The notes: generated by a model from the letters alone, not told the origin. A stretch of 64,000 nucleotides of DNA from Perilla frutescens (GCA_026008535.1 BRKX01000006.1:41838664-41902663), one strand, 5' to 3'; counted from the stretch's first letter, positions 13,325 to 25,170 are shown. Made by a program: numbers and translations.

Positions 13325-13591
13325 CATAAAATATATACATATATTTTTTTAAACATATACAACAAAAAAACATAGAGTTGAAAATTAAAATACCCACTTC
13401 TCTAAAGTAAAAACCCATTTTACCAACATAAGAAAAGCAGTCAATAAATACCTACTTTTTCCTTAAATAATCTTGCTTTTTCATTTTCCAATACAAAAGG
13501 ACATGGGCCCCGTATTTGGAAGCTTTTTGTAAGATTTTTTGCAGACGATTTGCCATTTTGAAGGGGGTTATAAGCATTTAATATCAAAAGT
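12838..13591. other. Intergenic DNA between two LTR elements
   Basis: AT-rich, no ORF supported. 13215-13281 holds a GC-richer piece ending GCCGGCCCTG, which resembles the terminus of a plant DNA transposon. An (AT)n run follows it directly. Confidence 0.5.
13283..13322. repeat. (AT)n microsatellite
   Basis: About twenty uninterrupted AT units, directly after the GCCGGCCCTG motif. Confidence 0.95.
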
Positions 13592-14088
13592 AATATTGTT
13601 AGGAAAAACTATCAAGGAACCCCTAGATCAGGTTTTGATGAGATGTCAAAATTATTTATGAAAAACTGACTAGAGTTCAAGCTGTAGATCGAAGCTGACC
13701 AGCCCAGGGCATCATCAAAGAAGAACTCAAGTAGAGTCAAAGTCAATAGATCTAAAGAATGGCCTACAAGTTGGAAGACACGTCATCCAGTCTTAGTTCA
13801 ACTCAGCTGAAGAGTCATACCAGTCAAAACAAGCTGACAACCAAGTCAGCTGAGCTGAGGGAGAAAGGAGTTGACTAAAAACTGAAGAAACTGATAGAAT
13901 AACAGTTTAAGCTAGAGACTGGAAGCATCCAACTGATGGTCAGACTACAGTAAGCAAGACAGATCAGCAAAAAGTAATAACTGTAGTCAGTCAGCTTGTG
14001 ATTAGTCAGAACTGACAAGAAAGCTCAAAGAGAAATCAGTCAAGCTGACAAGCTAGCCAAGAACTCGAGATCAGTCGAACTGGAGAAT

Positions 14089-14484
14089 GATAAGCTCAGA
14101 ACTGCCAACTGGAGCAACAGTCAGACTCAGCTGATAAGCTCAGAACTGCCAACTGGAGCAACAGTCAGACTCAGCTGATAAGCTCAGAACTGCCAACTGG
14201 AGCAACAGTAAGACTCAGCTAATAAGCTCAGAACTGCCAACTGTAGCAATAGTCAGACTCAGCTGATAAGCTCAGAATTGCCGACTGGAGCGATAGCCAG
14301 ACTCAGCTGATAAGCTCAGAACTGCCGACTGGAGCGATAGCCAGACTCAGCTGATAAGCTCAGAACTGCCAACTGGAGCAACAGTCAGATTCAACTGATA
14401 AGCTCAGAACTACTAACTGGAGCCATAGTCAAACTCAGCTGACAAGCTTAGAACTACCAGCTGGGACGATAATCTAACTGAGCT
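14089..14484 (+). repeat. 44-bp tandem repeats in the 5' LTR
   Basis: Eight units of 44 bp (14089, 14133, 14177 and so on), each starting GATAAGCTCAGAACTGCC, followed by a degenerate ninth from 14441. Each unit contains the palindromic core CAGCTG. The array lies in U3, upstream of the TATA box at 14749. Confidence 0.95.
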
Positions 14485-14748
14485 GAGAAATCCAGAACTG
14501 CCAACTGAAACTCTAAACTGCCAAGAAAGCTGAAGCCAGAGGACCCCTAGAGTATATTAGTTGCATCAGCGTATCTTGGAATAAATGTTCCTTCAAAGAT
14601 CCTGGAATTTAATGAAGATCGATTGGCAGAGTAACAACTACTTCAACCAAATGATCCAAGCGATCTTTAAAGACCACCTGCCATTGATGAGCCAACAAAG
14701 CCACCGATCAATGGATAATGGAACTCAACGGTCATAAAATTACTCCTC

Positions 14749-14756
14749 TATAAAAG
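14749..14756 (+). promoter_or_regulatory. TATA box of the family 1 5' LTR
   Basis: TATAAAAG, with the same motif at 31636-31643 in the 3' LTR. It follows the tandem array by about 265 bp and is the likely retrotransposon promoter. Confidence 0.75.
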
Positions 14757-15158
14757 ATGGGTGAATCAGAGTTTTAAACACTCTTCGCCTCTACAACTTT
14801 TTGCCAACCTTCGCATATACAAGCAAGAGCTTTTATTTCTCCCCCCACCCAAGCTCAAGTGAAACATTTGACAGAAACTGCGAAAGTCCAACTGAGAAAA
14901 AGAATTCACATAATCTAGATATTCAGCCAGCTGTTGACGATCCAGCCAGGGCAGCCTTCTCAGTTCCAGCTATTCAATGATCAACTACTCAGCTCGATTA
15001 AAGGAGCACATCAGTTAATACCCCCTGTTCAAGACTCACCTCTTGAAGATCGAAAGAGATCTAAAACCTTGTAGAGATCTAAAACCTTGATTCTAAGGAT
15101 CAGCCGTTTCTGCAGATCAACTGAATCAGATGTACTTATCTGTGCTAACATTTCAGCT

Positions 15159-17528
15159 ATGGGAAACCATAAGCTACCTTTATTTTCAGTTGAGAATTAT
15201 GATAACTGGAGTAGGAGAATGAAGGCGCATCTCTGCTCAATTCATGAGAATATGTGGGAAGTCATCGAAGACAGTCCAATCATTATCATGATGGACAATG
15301 ACGCTCACATAGTTGATATCAATCAACCGGCTAGGATCCCGAAGCCAACCAATCTTCTCACCAGTGAAGAGAAGAAGTTGAAGAATCTAGAGTTCGTTGC
15401 TCAAGCCGCATTATTTCAAACTCTAGATGAAGATCGTATGAAGGATACAAAGAACTGCACAACTGCCAAAGAGATATGGGACCTACTAGCAGATCTTTGC
15501 AGAGAGTCCGAAGGCATAAAAGGAAACAAGCTCCAACTGGCAGTTGACAGGTATGAATCCTTCAAAATACAGGCAGAAGTCTCCATCTCAAGCCTTGAAA
15601 CTAGATTTCTAGGCATCATCAGTGAGATGAACAACCTCGGGAGGAGTTATCCCAATTCAGAGATGAATTCCAAAATATTGGATAATCTCACTGACGAATG
15701 GGATATGAAAGTGATAGCTATAAAGGAGTCAAGAAACCTAAACATCATCACTCCAAGGGAACTATTTGGTTCTCTTAAAGATCATGAGTACAGTCTAAAC
15801 TGAAAAAGGAAAGCATCGACATCGTCAGCTCAGGACGCAGCTTTCTACGGCGAAAGGACCAGGTTTAGAGACACTTAAGGAAGAAACAACTTCTGACCTA
15901 GGAGCTCACCAGCCAAAGAAAACCAAGGCGGATCTTCAACTGAACGAACAAGGGAGGCAACTAAAAAGAAGGAGAATCTAACTAATGACATCAATGATCA
16001 GATCAAACCAGTTACCAAGTTACTAGAAAAGTTGAAGAGAGCTCGGAATAAGCAATCAGTTTCTCCTCAAACTGATGAAATCCCAAAAGTAGAAAAAGCC
16101 TACCAACCAGCTGAACGGCCGGCTGAACCATTCAGGAGTGGCAATCGCAATCTTGGAGAATGTTTTCATTGTCATAAACAAGGACATTACAGGTTTGAAT
16201 GTCCAGAACTCCCCGAAGACAAGAAAGCCAAGGTAAAAAGAAGCTTCTTGAAAAGAAAAGCAATGGTCGCAAATCTCGAGAATGTCATGCTGGATGATTC
16301 AGACTATCCTTCTGGAATCGATTCTGAAGGCTACAACTCAGATGATGAAGCACTATTCTGCCTCATGGCTAACCATGATGAAGAGGTTAGTACAAATGAC
16401 TCTCAAACTTCTTTTTATCATATCAATGAAGCAACTATCTCTAGTAATGAACTTGATGTGAAACTTATGATGCTAGAAGACCAATTAGCTTCAATCTCCT
16501 ATTTGCATGTTGAACTGAAAGATAAAAATAATGAACTGAGAAACAAGGTTAGGAAACTGAGCATTGATCATGAAAGATTAAATTATCTTGAATATCAGTT
16601 TATAGAATTTGAGAAATTGAAACTGAGAACTGCTGATCTAGAGGGAGAAAATCAAAAACTCAAGCTAGAGATTCTTGAAAAAGAAAAGGTAAACCTGAAG
16701 TTTAAAAAGGGATCTCAGACTCTAGATGAAATACTAAGTCATCAAAGAACTGGAACTGACAGCTCAGGGCTAGGATATAGCAAGTTCACTGTCCTAGAAA
16801 AAGGAAAAGCAGTTGCTCAACCCAGTGATAAGGGAATCCTAAAAGGGTTCACAAGATCTCATGGTCAGCCAGCTGAGTCAAACAAAGGAAAAGGAATATT
16901 GAAAAATCCCCAGACTCAGCCTAGACAATTTGGTCAGTTCTATCAATCTAAAACACTTGGTCAGCTGAAGCCCAATTCCCAGCCAAGACCATCAGTTCAC
17001 TCAAGTCAATCCACTCGTCCAAAGCCCCGAGTTCAACAGAAGCCACCAACTCAATATAGAATGCCGACAAGACAACCTGATAGATCAGTTCATTTCAAGA
17101 AAGACCAGTTTAGATCTCAAGCCTACCCTGCTAAGCAGTTCAATCAAAGCACTTCTAGGAGAGATCAACGAAAATCATTTCAACCCTATCATCATTACAA
17201 TGAGTATCTGGATTCAAGAAATGAACCAAGAACTGATTCAAAAGGGTTCAATCCAATAAACTGGAAACAGACAAGGCATTGGCCTGATAGAAGAGCTCAA
17301 AAATCTCGAAATAATTGTGTGCTAGTTGAATTGTTTTATCCCACTAACTTTGAACGCAGGTATCATTCAACCGACTCAAGGAGAGTTGAAAGAGAGTCGA
17401 AACTGATGAAACGATCCAAATCAGTTGACTCTTTGAGTGATAAAAAACTAAAAGTTTGGCAAGTCTGGATTCCAAAAGGCTTAATGTATAAAAAAGGACC
17501 CGATATGAAACGGGTCCCTAAATACTAA
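15159..17528 (+). pseudogene. Family 1 gag, broken by stop codons
   Basis: Gag forms the virus-like particle. I choose the ATG at 15159 (MGNHKLPLF), because the conserved gag start follows at once; an ATG at 15087 is in frame but unlikely. The N-terminal half resembles the copia gag/UBN2 type domain (NYDNWSRRMKAHL). A CCHC zinc knuckle, CFHCHKQGHYRFEC, lies at about 16161-16202. A coiled-coil-like stretch follows at 16450-16720, then a basic Gln/Pro-rich region. The frame stops at 15801-15803 and further stops precede 16032, then it is open in the same frame to TAA at 17526. No frameshift is needed. The stop at 17526 falls at the gag-protease border and might be original rather than decay. 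Confidence 0.88.
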
Positions 17529-17561
17529 TCTTTTTCTCTGCAGGACAAGAGCATCCTATCT

Positions 17562-20500
17562 ATGAAGAAAACCAAAGACATTTGGTATCTAGATAGCGGG
17601 TGCTCCAAGAACATGACCGGAGACAGAGAAGATCTCAATGGTTATGAAGAAATCAAAGGTCTACTCGTTACATTTGGAGATAATTCCAAAAGCCGAACCA
17701 TTGGAGAAGGGTTTGTAGTCAAAGGAAAAGTAGTAGTGAATGGAGTCTCCCACGTGGATGGACTAAAGCACAAATTACTTAGCATCAGCCAGCTATGCGA
17801 CAATGGCTACTCAGTTAACTTCACTAAAAAATCCTGCAACATAAGAGACAAGTCAACTGGAGTAATTTTGCTAACCGACATCAGGAGAGGCAATATGTAC
17901 ATTGTTGACTGGTCAACTGGCTACTCAGAAGCTTGCTTTCTCTGAAAAGGATCAACTGAAGCAAGCTGGCTATGGCATCGATGACTGAACCACCTCAACT
18001 TCAAAACAATCAACTACCTAGCAAAGAAAGAGCTAGTTAAGGGGCTTCCCAAGGAAATATACAAGAAAACAGGTGTATGTGGACCATGTCAAAAAGGGAA
18101 GCAGGTGAAATCATCCTTTAAAAATAAGAATCATCCACCAGGAACAACTGACTGTCTTCAACTGCTACACATGGATATGTTTGGTCCAGTTAGACCTCGA
18201 ACTCCAAAAGGCAAAAGATTCACTTTTATAGTAGTTGATGATTACTCAAGATATATATGGGTGGAATTCTTGAGGAGCAAAGATGAAACGTATAACAAGC
18301 TCACGGCGCTGATCAGAAGACTACAAACTGAGAAGGAAAGATCATTTCAAAGGATTCGTTCCGACAATGGAACTGAATTTGTGAATCAACACATGATCAG
18401 CTTTCTCAACCAGCTTGGAATCACTCATGAACACTCAGCTGCAAGAACTCCACAACAAAACGGTGTAGCCGAACGGCGCAACCGAACACTAAAAGAAGCA
18501 GCTCGAGCGATGATAGCTGATGCCAACATAGCTGAAGGGTACTGGTCTGAAGCAGTCAACACAGCTTGCCATACTCAAAATTGAAGTGCCATTGTAGCAG
18601 CCCATGACAAGACACCTTATGAACTGTACAAGGGTCGTAAGCCTTCTATCTCATATTTTAAAATATTTGGCTGTAAATGTTATATTCACAACAATGGCAA
18701 GACTTAATTGAAAGCTTTTAGTGCTAAAGCTGATGAGGAAATATTTCTTGGGTATAACTCTCCTCATGCACAAGCTTATAGAGTGTTCAATAAATGAACT
18801 CTTGTTGTGGAAATAACATGTCATGTGGTATTTGATGAATTTGCTAATGAGTACAGGAACAAAGAAAGTATAGACACATCAGTTCAAATACTACCTAGTG
18901 AAACTGAAAATTCGCAGGACTATGTGGATCACATTGTTCCAGAGCGGTTTGAAGTTTCATTAGAAGAAGGCAATAAAACTGGTACTAAACTAGTTGAGAA
19001 CAACATGGTCAATGAAGACACAAATCGTGCTGAGACCACAAACCCCACAACTGAAGCAGTGGGAAGAGATGATGAGATTGCCGAGCCAACTGATGAAAAG
19101 GCAACTGATGAAGTCATCACAGAAGAGCCAGCTGGAGACTCAGCTGAAGCTATCTTACCTAAATGGCTCCGAAGCCATCCAACTGACAAGATAGTTGGAG
19201 ATCCAAGAAGTCGAGTCCAGACTAGAGGATCAACCGAGCATGCATTATTCATATGCTTCATCTCTCAAACTGAACCAACAAACGTCAAAGAAGCCTTAGA
19301 AGATTCAGACTGGATCATGGCTATGCAAGAAGAACTGAACCAGTTCACACGAAACGACGTATGGTTTCTTGTTGATAGGCTAAAAACCCAGAAGGTCATT
19401 GGCACAAAATGGGTTTTTCACAACAAACTGGATGAACAAGGAGTGATCACAAGGAACAAGGCTAGACTGGTAGCCAAAGGTTACTCACAAAGTGAAGGAA
19501 TTGACTTTGATGAGACATTCACGCCAGTTGCAAGATTGGAAGCCATCAGACTGTTCCCAGCCTATGCAGCTCACTTCAACTTCATAGTCTACCAAATGGA
19601 TGTCAAGAGTGCTTTTCTTCAAGGAATGCTTAAGGAGGACGTGTATGTCGAGCAACCGCCAGGCTTTGAAATTGGTGATCAAGTCTTCAAACTGAAAAAG
19701 GCCCTCTACGGACTAAAGCAAGCTCCAAGAGCGTGGTATGAAACTCTAACAACATTCTTGCTGAAAAATGGGTTTTAAAAAGGAGTCATTGATCGAACTC
19801 TATTCCGAATAGAATGATCAACTGAGATCTTAATGGTTCAAATTTATGTGGATGACATAATTTTTGGATCAAAGAGCAAAGATCTATGCACACGGTTCGC
19901 TCAACTGATGCAAAGTGAATTTGAGATGAGCATGATGGGAGAAATGACATTCTTCCTAGGACTCCAAGTGAAGCAGCTGAAAGACGGAATTCACATCAGC
20001 CAGGCGAAGTACACAAAGGAGCTAGTCAAGAAGTTTGGAGTAAGTAAAGGAAAAACTCTCAAGGTTCCATTGAACACATCAGTTCAGCTAACTCTTGATG
20101 AAGAAGGAGAATCAGTTAGCCCAACATACTACAGAGGAATCATTGGGTCATTACTTTACTTAACAGCCAGCCGGCCAGACATCTCTTATTCAGTCGGTCT
20201 ATGTGCGCGATTTCAAGCCAATCCGAAGAAAAGTCATCTTGAAGCAGCTAATAGAATTATCAAATATCTCAAAGAAACCATAAATCTTGGATTATGGTAT
20301 CCAAGAGATGACAATTTGAGTTTAATTGGATACTCAGACTCAGACTTTGGTGGATGCAAGATTGACAGAAAAAGTACCAGTGGAACATATCAGTTTCTTG
20401 GAAGCAAATTGATATCCTGGTTTAGCAAGAAGCAGCACTCAGTTGCCACGTCAACAACTGAAGCAGAATATGTAGCTGCTGGAAGCTGCTGTGCTCAAAT

Positions 20501-20855
20501 TCTCTGGATGAAGCAACAGCTGAAGGATTACAAAGTTGAAACTGAAGAAGTGCATATATTCTGTGACAACAATAGTGCAATTGCGATATCTCAGAATCCA
20601 GTTCTACATTCAAGAACTAAGCACATTGACATAAGGCATCATTTCATCAGAGATCACATTGAGAAGAAAGACATATGCATCAAATATGTCAACACCGAGA
20701 AGCAGATAGCTGACATCTTCACCAAACCACTGCCTGAAGTAAGGTTCATGGAGCTATGCATACAGTTGGGACTACTGGAGCTAGCATCACAGGATGAAGA
20801 TGATCAACTGGATGAAAAAGACCAAGGGACCACTCCAGCTGAAGAGAGAAACTGA
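17562..20855 (+). pseudogene. Family 1 pol: protease, integrase, reverse transcriptase, RNase H
   Basis: Pol supplies the enzymes for polyprotein cleavage, cDNA synthesis and integration. It is in the same frame as gag. In order: the aspartic protease motif DSGCSKNMTG near 17590; the H-H-C-C zinc-binding region of integrase (LWHR...CGPCQKGKQ) at 17967-18104; the integrase core (LLHMDMFGPV, then RSDNGTEF and QQNGVAERRNRT) at 18160-18500; reverse transcriptase from about 19300 with the catalytic motif YVDDIIFGS near 19845; RNase H from about 20330, with a DNNSAIAI motif. The natural stop is TGA at 20853. In-frame stops lie at 17943, 17982, 18582, 18705, 18795, 19776 and 19815. Those at 18705, 19776 and 19815 are CAA, CAA and CGA in the minus-strand copy. 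Confidence 0.93.
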
Positions 20856-21678
20856 ATAAAAAAGGCGAGAAACTGATCAGTTGGCCACATAAACCATCAG
20901 TTTGAAGTAAACGCAAGAAGCTGCTGAGAGATAAGTAAACTGGAGATGATCAGTTTACTCTATCAGTTTAAATAAATCCTTAGTTTAGTTGCTCAAACTG
21001 ATGATCTAATCAGTTAAGCAGAACATACAAGTTGTAACTTGATCAAACTGATGAAAGAGTCATAGGAACTGAAGCCTATTCAAAAGGAGATATCGGTTCA
21101 AGAGCCAGCTAAGGGAGAACAGCTGAACTGAGAAGCAGCTGAATGAAGAACCAAGCAGTCAAGACCAGTCAGGAACTGATAAGAAGATATCTCAGTTGGA
21201 ACTGATCAACAGGAAGACCATCAGTTACGGTCAAAGCCAACTGATGACATAATCAGTTTCAAGCCAAGAAGAAACTGCTGAAGAGAAAAGATAAGTTCAA
21301 AAATCTCAATAGTGGAAATGGTAAAAACACGTGTCATCCAAATGTTACCGTTGAATCGTCTTTCTCTCTCCTCATTAATCCCCAACGGATAGAAATGAAA
21401 AGCCAATCGACGGGTTGATTAAGTTAATCCGACCGTTGAAGTTGGGCATTCGAAGAGTCACAACCGTTGGATGAACCCCATCATACTCTATAAAAGGGAT
21501 GACTGAATTTTCATTTTCACTTTTACCGATCTCAAGCACAGTAAAGAATTCAAGCATCTCTCATTCTTTAATTCTCGAAATTGTTCCGAAGAACTTTCAA
21601 AAGTAAAAACATCCAGTTCATAAATTCAGTCAAAGCCATTTTACCACTTCTAGATCGTTCATCTCAAACAAAAACTCC
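20856..21678 (+). promoter_or_regulatory. Spacer and putative promoter of accessory ORF A
   Basis: This 823-bp non-coding spacer lies between pol and ORF A. Its first half is dense in CAACTGA and CAGTT motifs like the LTR. A G-box palindrome ACACGTGTCA is at 21327-21336, several CCGTTG motifs follow, and TATAAAAG is at 21489-21496, 190 bp before the ATG. The TATA box is kept in the minus-strand copy (61613-61606). Promoter function is inference. Confidence 0.5.
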
Positions 21679-23330
21679 ATGGCTGACAGACGCGCACCAG
21701 CTGTTCGACAAAAGTTCAACTTTAAAAGAACTGGTGAATCTTTACAAGGATTCCAAAGAAATCTCTACAGAGATAAGTTTCTGGATATAGGCGCTTATAG
21801 AGAAAAGTGTTCAGATTCCGCCCTTTGCAACTCACTGATCACAAAGATAAAAGAAAGTGGGTTGAAAAGCTTCACGGAAGAATATCCATCGAAAATATAC
21901 CTAGAGGCTGTGGTTGAATTTTACTTAAACTCAAAAGGCTACGATGACAGAATAGAGACTGAAGTTCGTGGGGTCGAACTGATCATAACTCTAGAACTGC
22001 TCGGGATATTGTTCAAATTGCTAACCACCGGAACACGATTGCAAGACGTTGAAGTGGATCAAGAGAAAGCCTACCGCCAGTGGAAGTGGGAGGAATGTTT
22101 AGATGTGTACAAAAGCAGTACATTCATGTCTCTTTTTCAAGAAGAATACAGGGTTCTAGCATCAGTCGCTGCTAGAATGATCACTGGAACAACTGGAAGT
22201 CACTCAGAAATGTCGGAGCACAAGTACAAGATATGTGCGGTGATCATCAGAGGCATCAACATCAACTGGGCTCAATACTTCTTTGAGCAAATAAGGAAGT
22301 ATGTTGATATTGTGGAGAAGAACTGGTTACCAACTGAGTTCTATCAAAAGATGTGCTATCCAAGCAGAATCAATATCATATTGGAGAACATCTTTGATTC
22401 CATGACAGAGGAAACAGACACACTGATGGTCGGCAAACTGGACTTTATACCAGTTACCAGCAAGAGGTAGCCGGTTGCAAAACCAATATCCATCAAACGC
22501 AGTCAGCCAACTGCTGCTTTCTCAAAGAAAGCTGAGGAGTCATCAAGAAGGAGAGGCAAGGAGATTGCAGTTGAAACTCCACAAGAAAACTCCGATTCAG
22601 AAGACAACATCCCAATAAGCCAGATGTTGGGAAGTTCAATTAAAGCCAAGCCTCTGCGTCAAGTTCGTTTTGGATCACTCATTGATTCACCTGAAGAAGT
22701 GATCTCTACCAGACCAGTTCAGTTCAAGGAAAGAACTGGGAAGTCAAAGAAGAAGCCCTCAGCAGTTCAAACAAAAGGAAAGAAAAAGAAGAAGTCAGGG
22801 CCTCCACCTGCTCCTCAACTGCCTCCCCGTAATATCAAGATAATTGATGTTATGCCGTTTGAAAATGATGACATAGTGCCTTACTGATGCGATCCTCGCC
22901 GACATACGACAAAGACAGCAGATGTTTTATCCAGGATTGTAGCAGATTCCACGGAATGGATGAATGGATCCAAACCCTAGCCTCACAAAGATGTCAAACC
23001 TCGAACACGATGTAGTCGAGACCCTCAATCAATTGGAAACACGAACTTGGATTGGGTGATGACGCCACAAACGGGGATGTGAATCCGTTTGATAAGTCGA
23101 TTGAATCTCACGCTGTGTTGTGAAACTCGAATAACTCTCTCAGAGAGAAAAGTGAAAACTCACATAATAAAATTAATGATATCAAAGTTGTTCTAAAAAA
23201 TAAGAGATTACAAGCCTTATATAGTTGGTCCAAAATAAACTAAGACCTAATTAATATCCCACTTGAATTAGGAAAATAAACATAAAAATCGTGCAATTTT
23301 GGACACGCCCAGATGGGCGCGACATGGGGT

Positions 23331-23500
23331 CACTCGCACCTCAGGTCGCACTGTAGAACGTGCCGGTCTCATCGCCCGAAGCGTTGGTGGTGCGACCGGC
23401 TTCACTCGCGCCTCAGGTCGCGCTGTAGAACGCGCCGGTCTCATCGCCCGAAGTGTTGGTGGCGCGACCGGGTCCACTCGCGCGTTCACCCACGCTGTAG
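23331..23500. repeat. 72-bp GC-rich tandem repeat in the nested solo LTR
   Basis: The unit beginning CACTCGC recurs at 23331, 23403 and 23475, giving two full copies and a partial third. It is much more GC-rich than the surroundings and creates spurious open frames on both strands. Confidence 0.9.
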
Positions 23501-23613
23501 CTCGCGTCAAGCGGCACGACCGGGTGCTCACGTCCGGACTCGTGCTGTAGTCCGTGCCTGTAGCTCGAGATCACTATCTTCCATTTGGGGTCGGGTTCTT
23601 CTCCTTCTACGGG

Positions 23614-23751
23614 TCATTTAGCCAACTCTTGGTTCCAGATCTCTCGCATGATTCCATTGAGGCTTTCCTTGAACCTCTTAGCTCTTGCCCGTGTTACCGG
23701 TCCTTCTGGTATCTTGATTGGATCGGACATCTCCTCAGCTCGGGTCGTATC
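23614..23751 (-). CDS. Tail of a gypsy polyprotein reading into its LTR
   Basis: From the first bases of the LTR on the minus strand, 45 codons are open before TGA at 23616-23614. They contain the motif GPVTRARAKRF followed by NGIMREIW. GP-TRARAK-type segments are frequent in plant gypsy element translations. I infer that the polyprotein of the parent element ended inside its 3' LTR. Here it is only a fragment in a solo LTR and is not expected to be expressed. Confidence 0.45.
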   Translation of the reverse strand, partial: DTTRAEEMSDPIKIPEGPVTRARAKRFKESLNGIMREIWNQELAK

Positions 23752-25170
23752 ACTTACAGAGGAATTCCCCCAAAGGATTCAGGAGCCGACTTTTTCAGAA
23801 CTGCTTACCCGCCGATGGGAGAAACTGAAGAAAACATAAGAGCTCTATCGAGAGCTAAAATCATCAAGTGTTGGGCTGATGAACAAGTTCAAAAGTTCAT
23901 AGCCGAGAACTTCATTGAGGACGTAACTGGAATACCTACTCTGTATGAAGCTCTAACAAGGTATGTCTACTGGTACCTCTGGAGACACTGCTTCAACTCT
24001 GAAGCCCACTTTCTCCTAACTGCGCTGCATGGGATGAGCTTCTGGAGAAGGGAAGAAAGATGGAGTATGGAATGGGCTGGGCAGGAGTCCCCAGAGCAAA
24101 ATCCAGTCATCACATTGAGGAGAATGCTTGCCATTCGTAGGAACCACCCACATCCTGATAAGCAAACTCTGGTGGAAGTAATGAATGATTTGCTTATCTG
24201 GGCCAATATCAGACTGCCACCTCGTCGAACTCAAGCTGAGCAGCGACAATGGAAAGCCCCTCAAGTTCAACAACATTGGTTGCTCACTGAACTGCTAAAA
24301 CTCAGGCAGAAGCAGCTTAAGCAAGGACAGGAGTTGTTCAACCAAGAAGTTCAGAGAAGTCATCAAAGGGCTGAAACTTCTACAGCTTACAACACAAAGC
24401 AAACTGCCATAACGTCTATGGCCAGGCAGTTAACATTCGAAGAATCCCCTCAGCCAGATGACGTTATCATCGATCTTCTAGATGACACACCTGAGATGCC
24501 AGCTGCTGACAAGCGCACAACTAGTGATCTGGAATTTGAAGAACTGCTCAAGTCCCCCATTCTGTCAGATCTCCCAAGTAATAAAGAGCCACATGAGCCA
24601 ATTGAAGAGACTCGACTGCCCGAGGAGCAAACTGAGGCACAAATTGTTCCTTCCCAAGAGTTAACTCCAAAGACCGCTAAGCATGACCATTCAGCTGACC
24701 AGATAGCTCAAGCAGCTGAACAATCTGCATACCAAGGTACACTAGCCATAACTGTGTACATTGATCCAATCCAGAGAACACTTCAAGCTACCGCTTAAAC
24801 TGCCGCGCCACAGACCTCATCAGAGTCAATTTATGATGAGATCATCATTATGGAGATAGAAGAGATATCGCACACAGTTCCTTGTGAGGAACTTGTTGGA
24901 ACTGAAGAAGGAGAGGAAGCGGACTCAAGAACAGTCCAGTTCGTGGCTCAACCGAGCAGTTCCACAGTCCAGCTCCCTCCACATTATGTGGAACTGATCG
25001 ACTCCCTGCAGCAACAGGTTAAACTGCACACTGAGCAAATTAAGCAGCTGCAAGCCTAACAGAGACTCCAGTTCACTGAAACTGAGTCGGCAAGCAGCGA
25101 TGAGGATGAAGAAGATAACAGCTCAGAACTGCTGGCAAAAAGAAGGAAAACTGATCACAAGATGGACTAA

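Larger units (their letters stand above)
13597..15076 (+). repeat. 5' LTR of family 1, truncated at its 3' end
   Basis: It matches the 3' LTR at 30352 from TGTTAGG as far as about 15076, where the match stops. The last ~430 bp of the LTR seen at 31966-32391 and the primer binding site are absent, so this copy could not prime reverse transcription. Confidence 0.9.
22885..23752 (-). mobile_element. Solo LTR nested in accessory ORF A
   Basis: The 868-bp insertion is flanked by the duplication CTTAC (22880-22884 and 23753-23757). It reads TGATGCGATC...GGTCGTATCA on the plus strand. A TATATAAG motif at 23223-23216 on the minus strand gives the orientation, as does the polyprotein-tail ORF at 23751-23614. 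The minus-strand family-1 copy is uninterrupted at the matching point (near 60228), confirming the insertion. Its GC-rich part shares a CTACAGCGCGACC motif with the gypsy solo LTR at 10467, so it is probably Ty3/gypsy. Confidence 0.93.
21679..25170 (+). pseudogene. Accessory ORF A of family 1, interrupted by a solo LTR
   Basis: Function unknown. The frame from ATG 21679 to TAA 25168 covers about 872 codons once the 873-bp insertion is left out. The N-terminal part (VVEFYLN near 21910, then a VRGVEL block) resembles what I remember as Pfam's 'putative plant transposon protein' domain. NWAQYFFEQI follows near 22263. A Lys/Pro-rich linker ends at 22884, where the solo LTR is inserted. After it come YWYLWRH and LHGMSFW near 23970-24050, a Gln-rich coiled-coil-like region at 24280-24370, an acidic stretch, and a basic KRRK near the end that could be a nuclear signal. 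Stops lie at 22468 (TAG; CAA in the minus copy), 24796 and 25057. There is no signal peptide or membrane segment. Confidence 0.8.

Noticed and set aside
14089..14484. CRISPR-like regular repeats
   Set aside because: Units are contiguous with no spacers, lie in an LTR and are in plant DNA; it is a minisatellite.
18929..19261. Antisense ORF opposite the family 1 pol gene (also at 63142-63474)
   Set aside because: It mirrors the Glu/Thr-rich linker between integrase and reverse transcriptase; its presence in both copies follows from pol conservation.
23299..23621. Overlapping GC-rich ORFs on both strands
   Set aside because: They come from the 72-bp tandem repeat (a multiple of three) in the nested solo LTR; no domain is seen.
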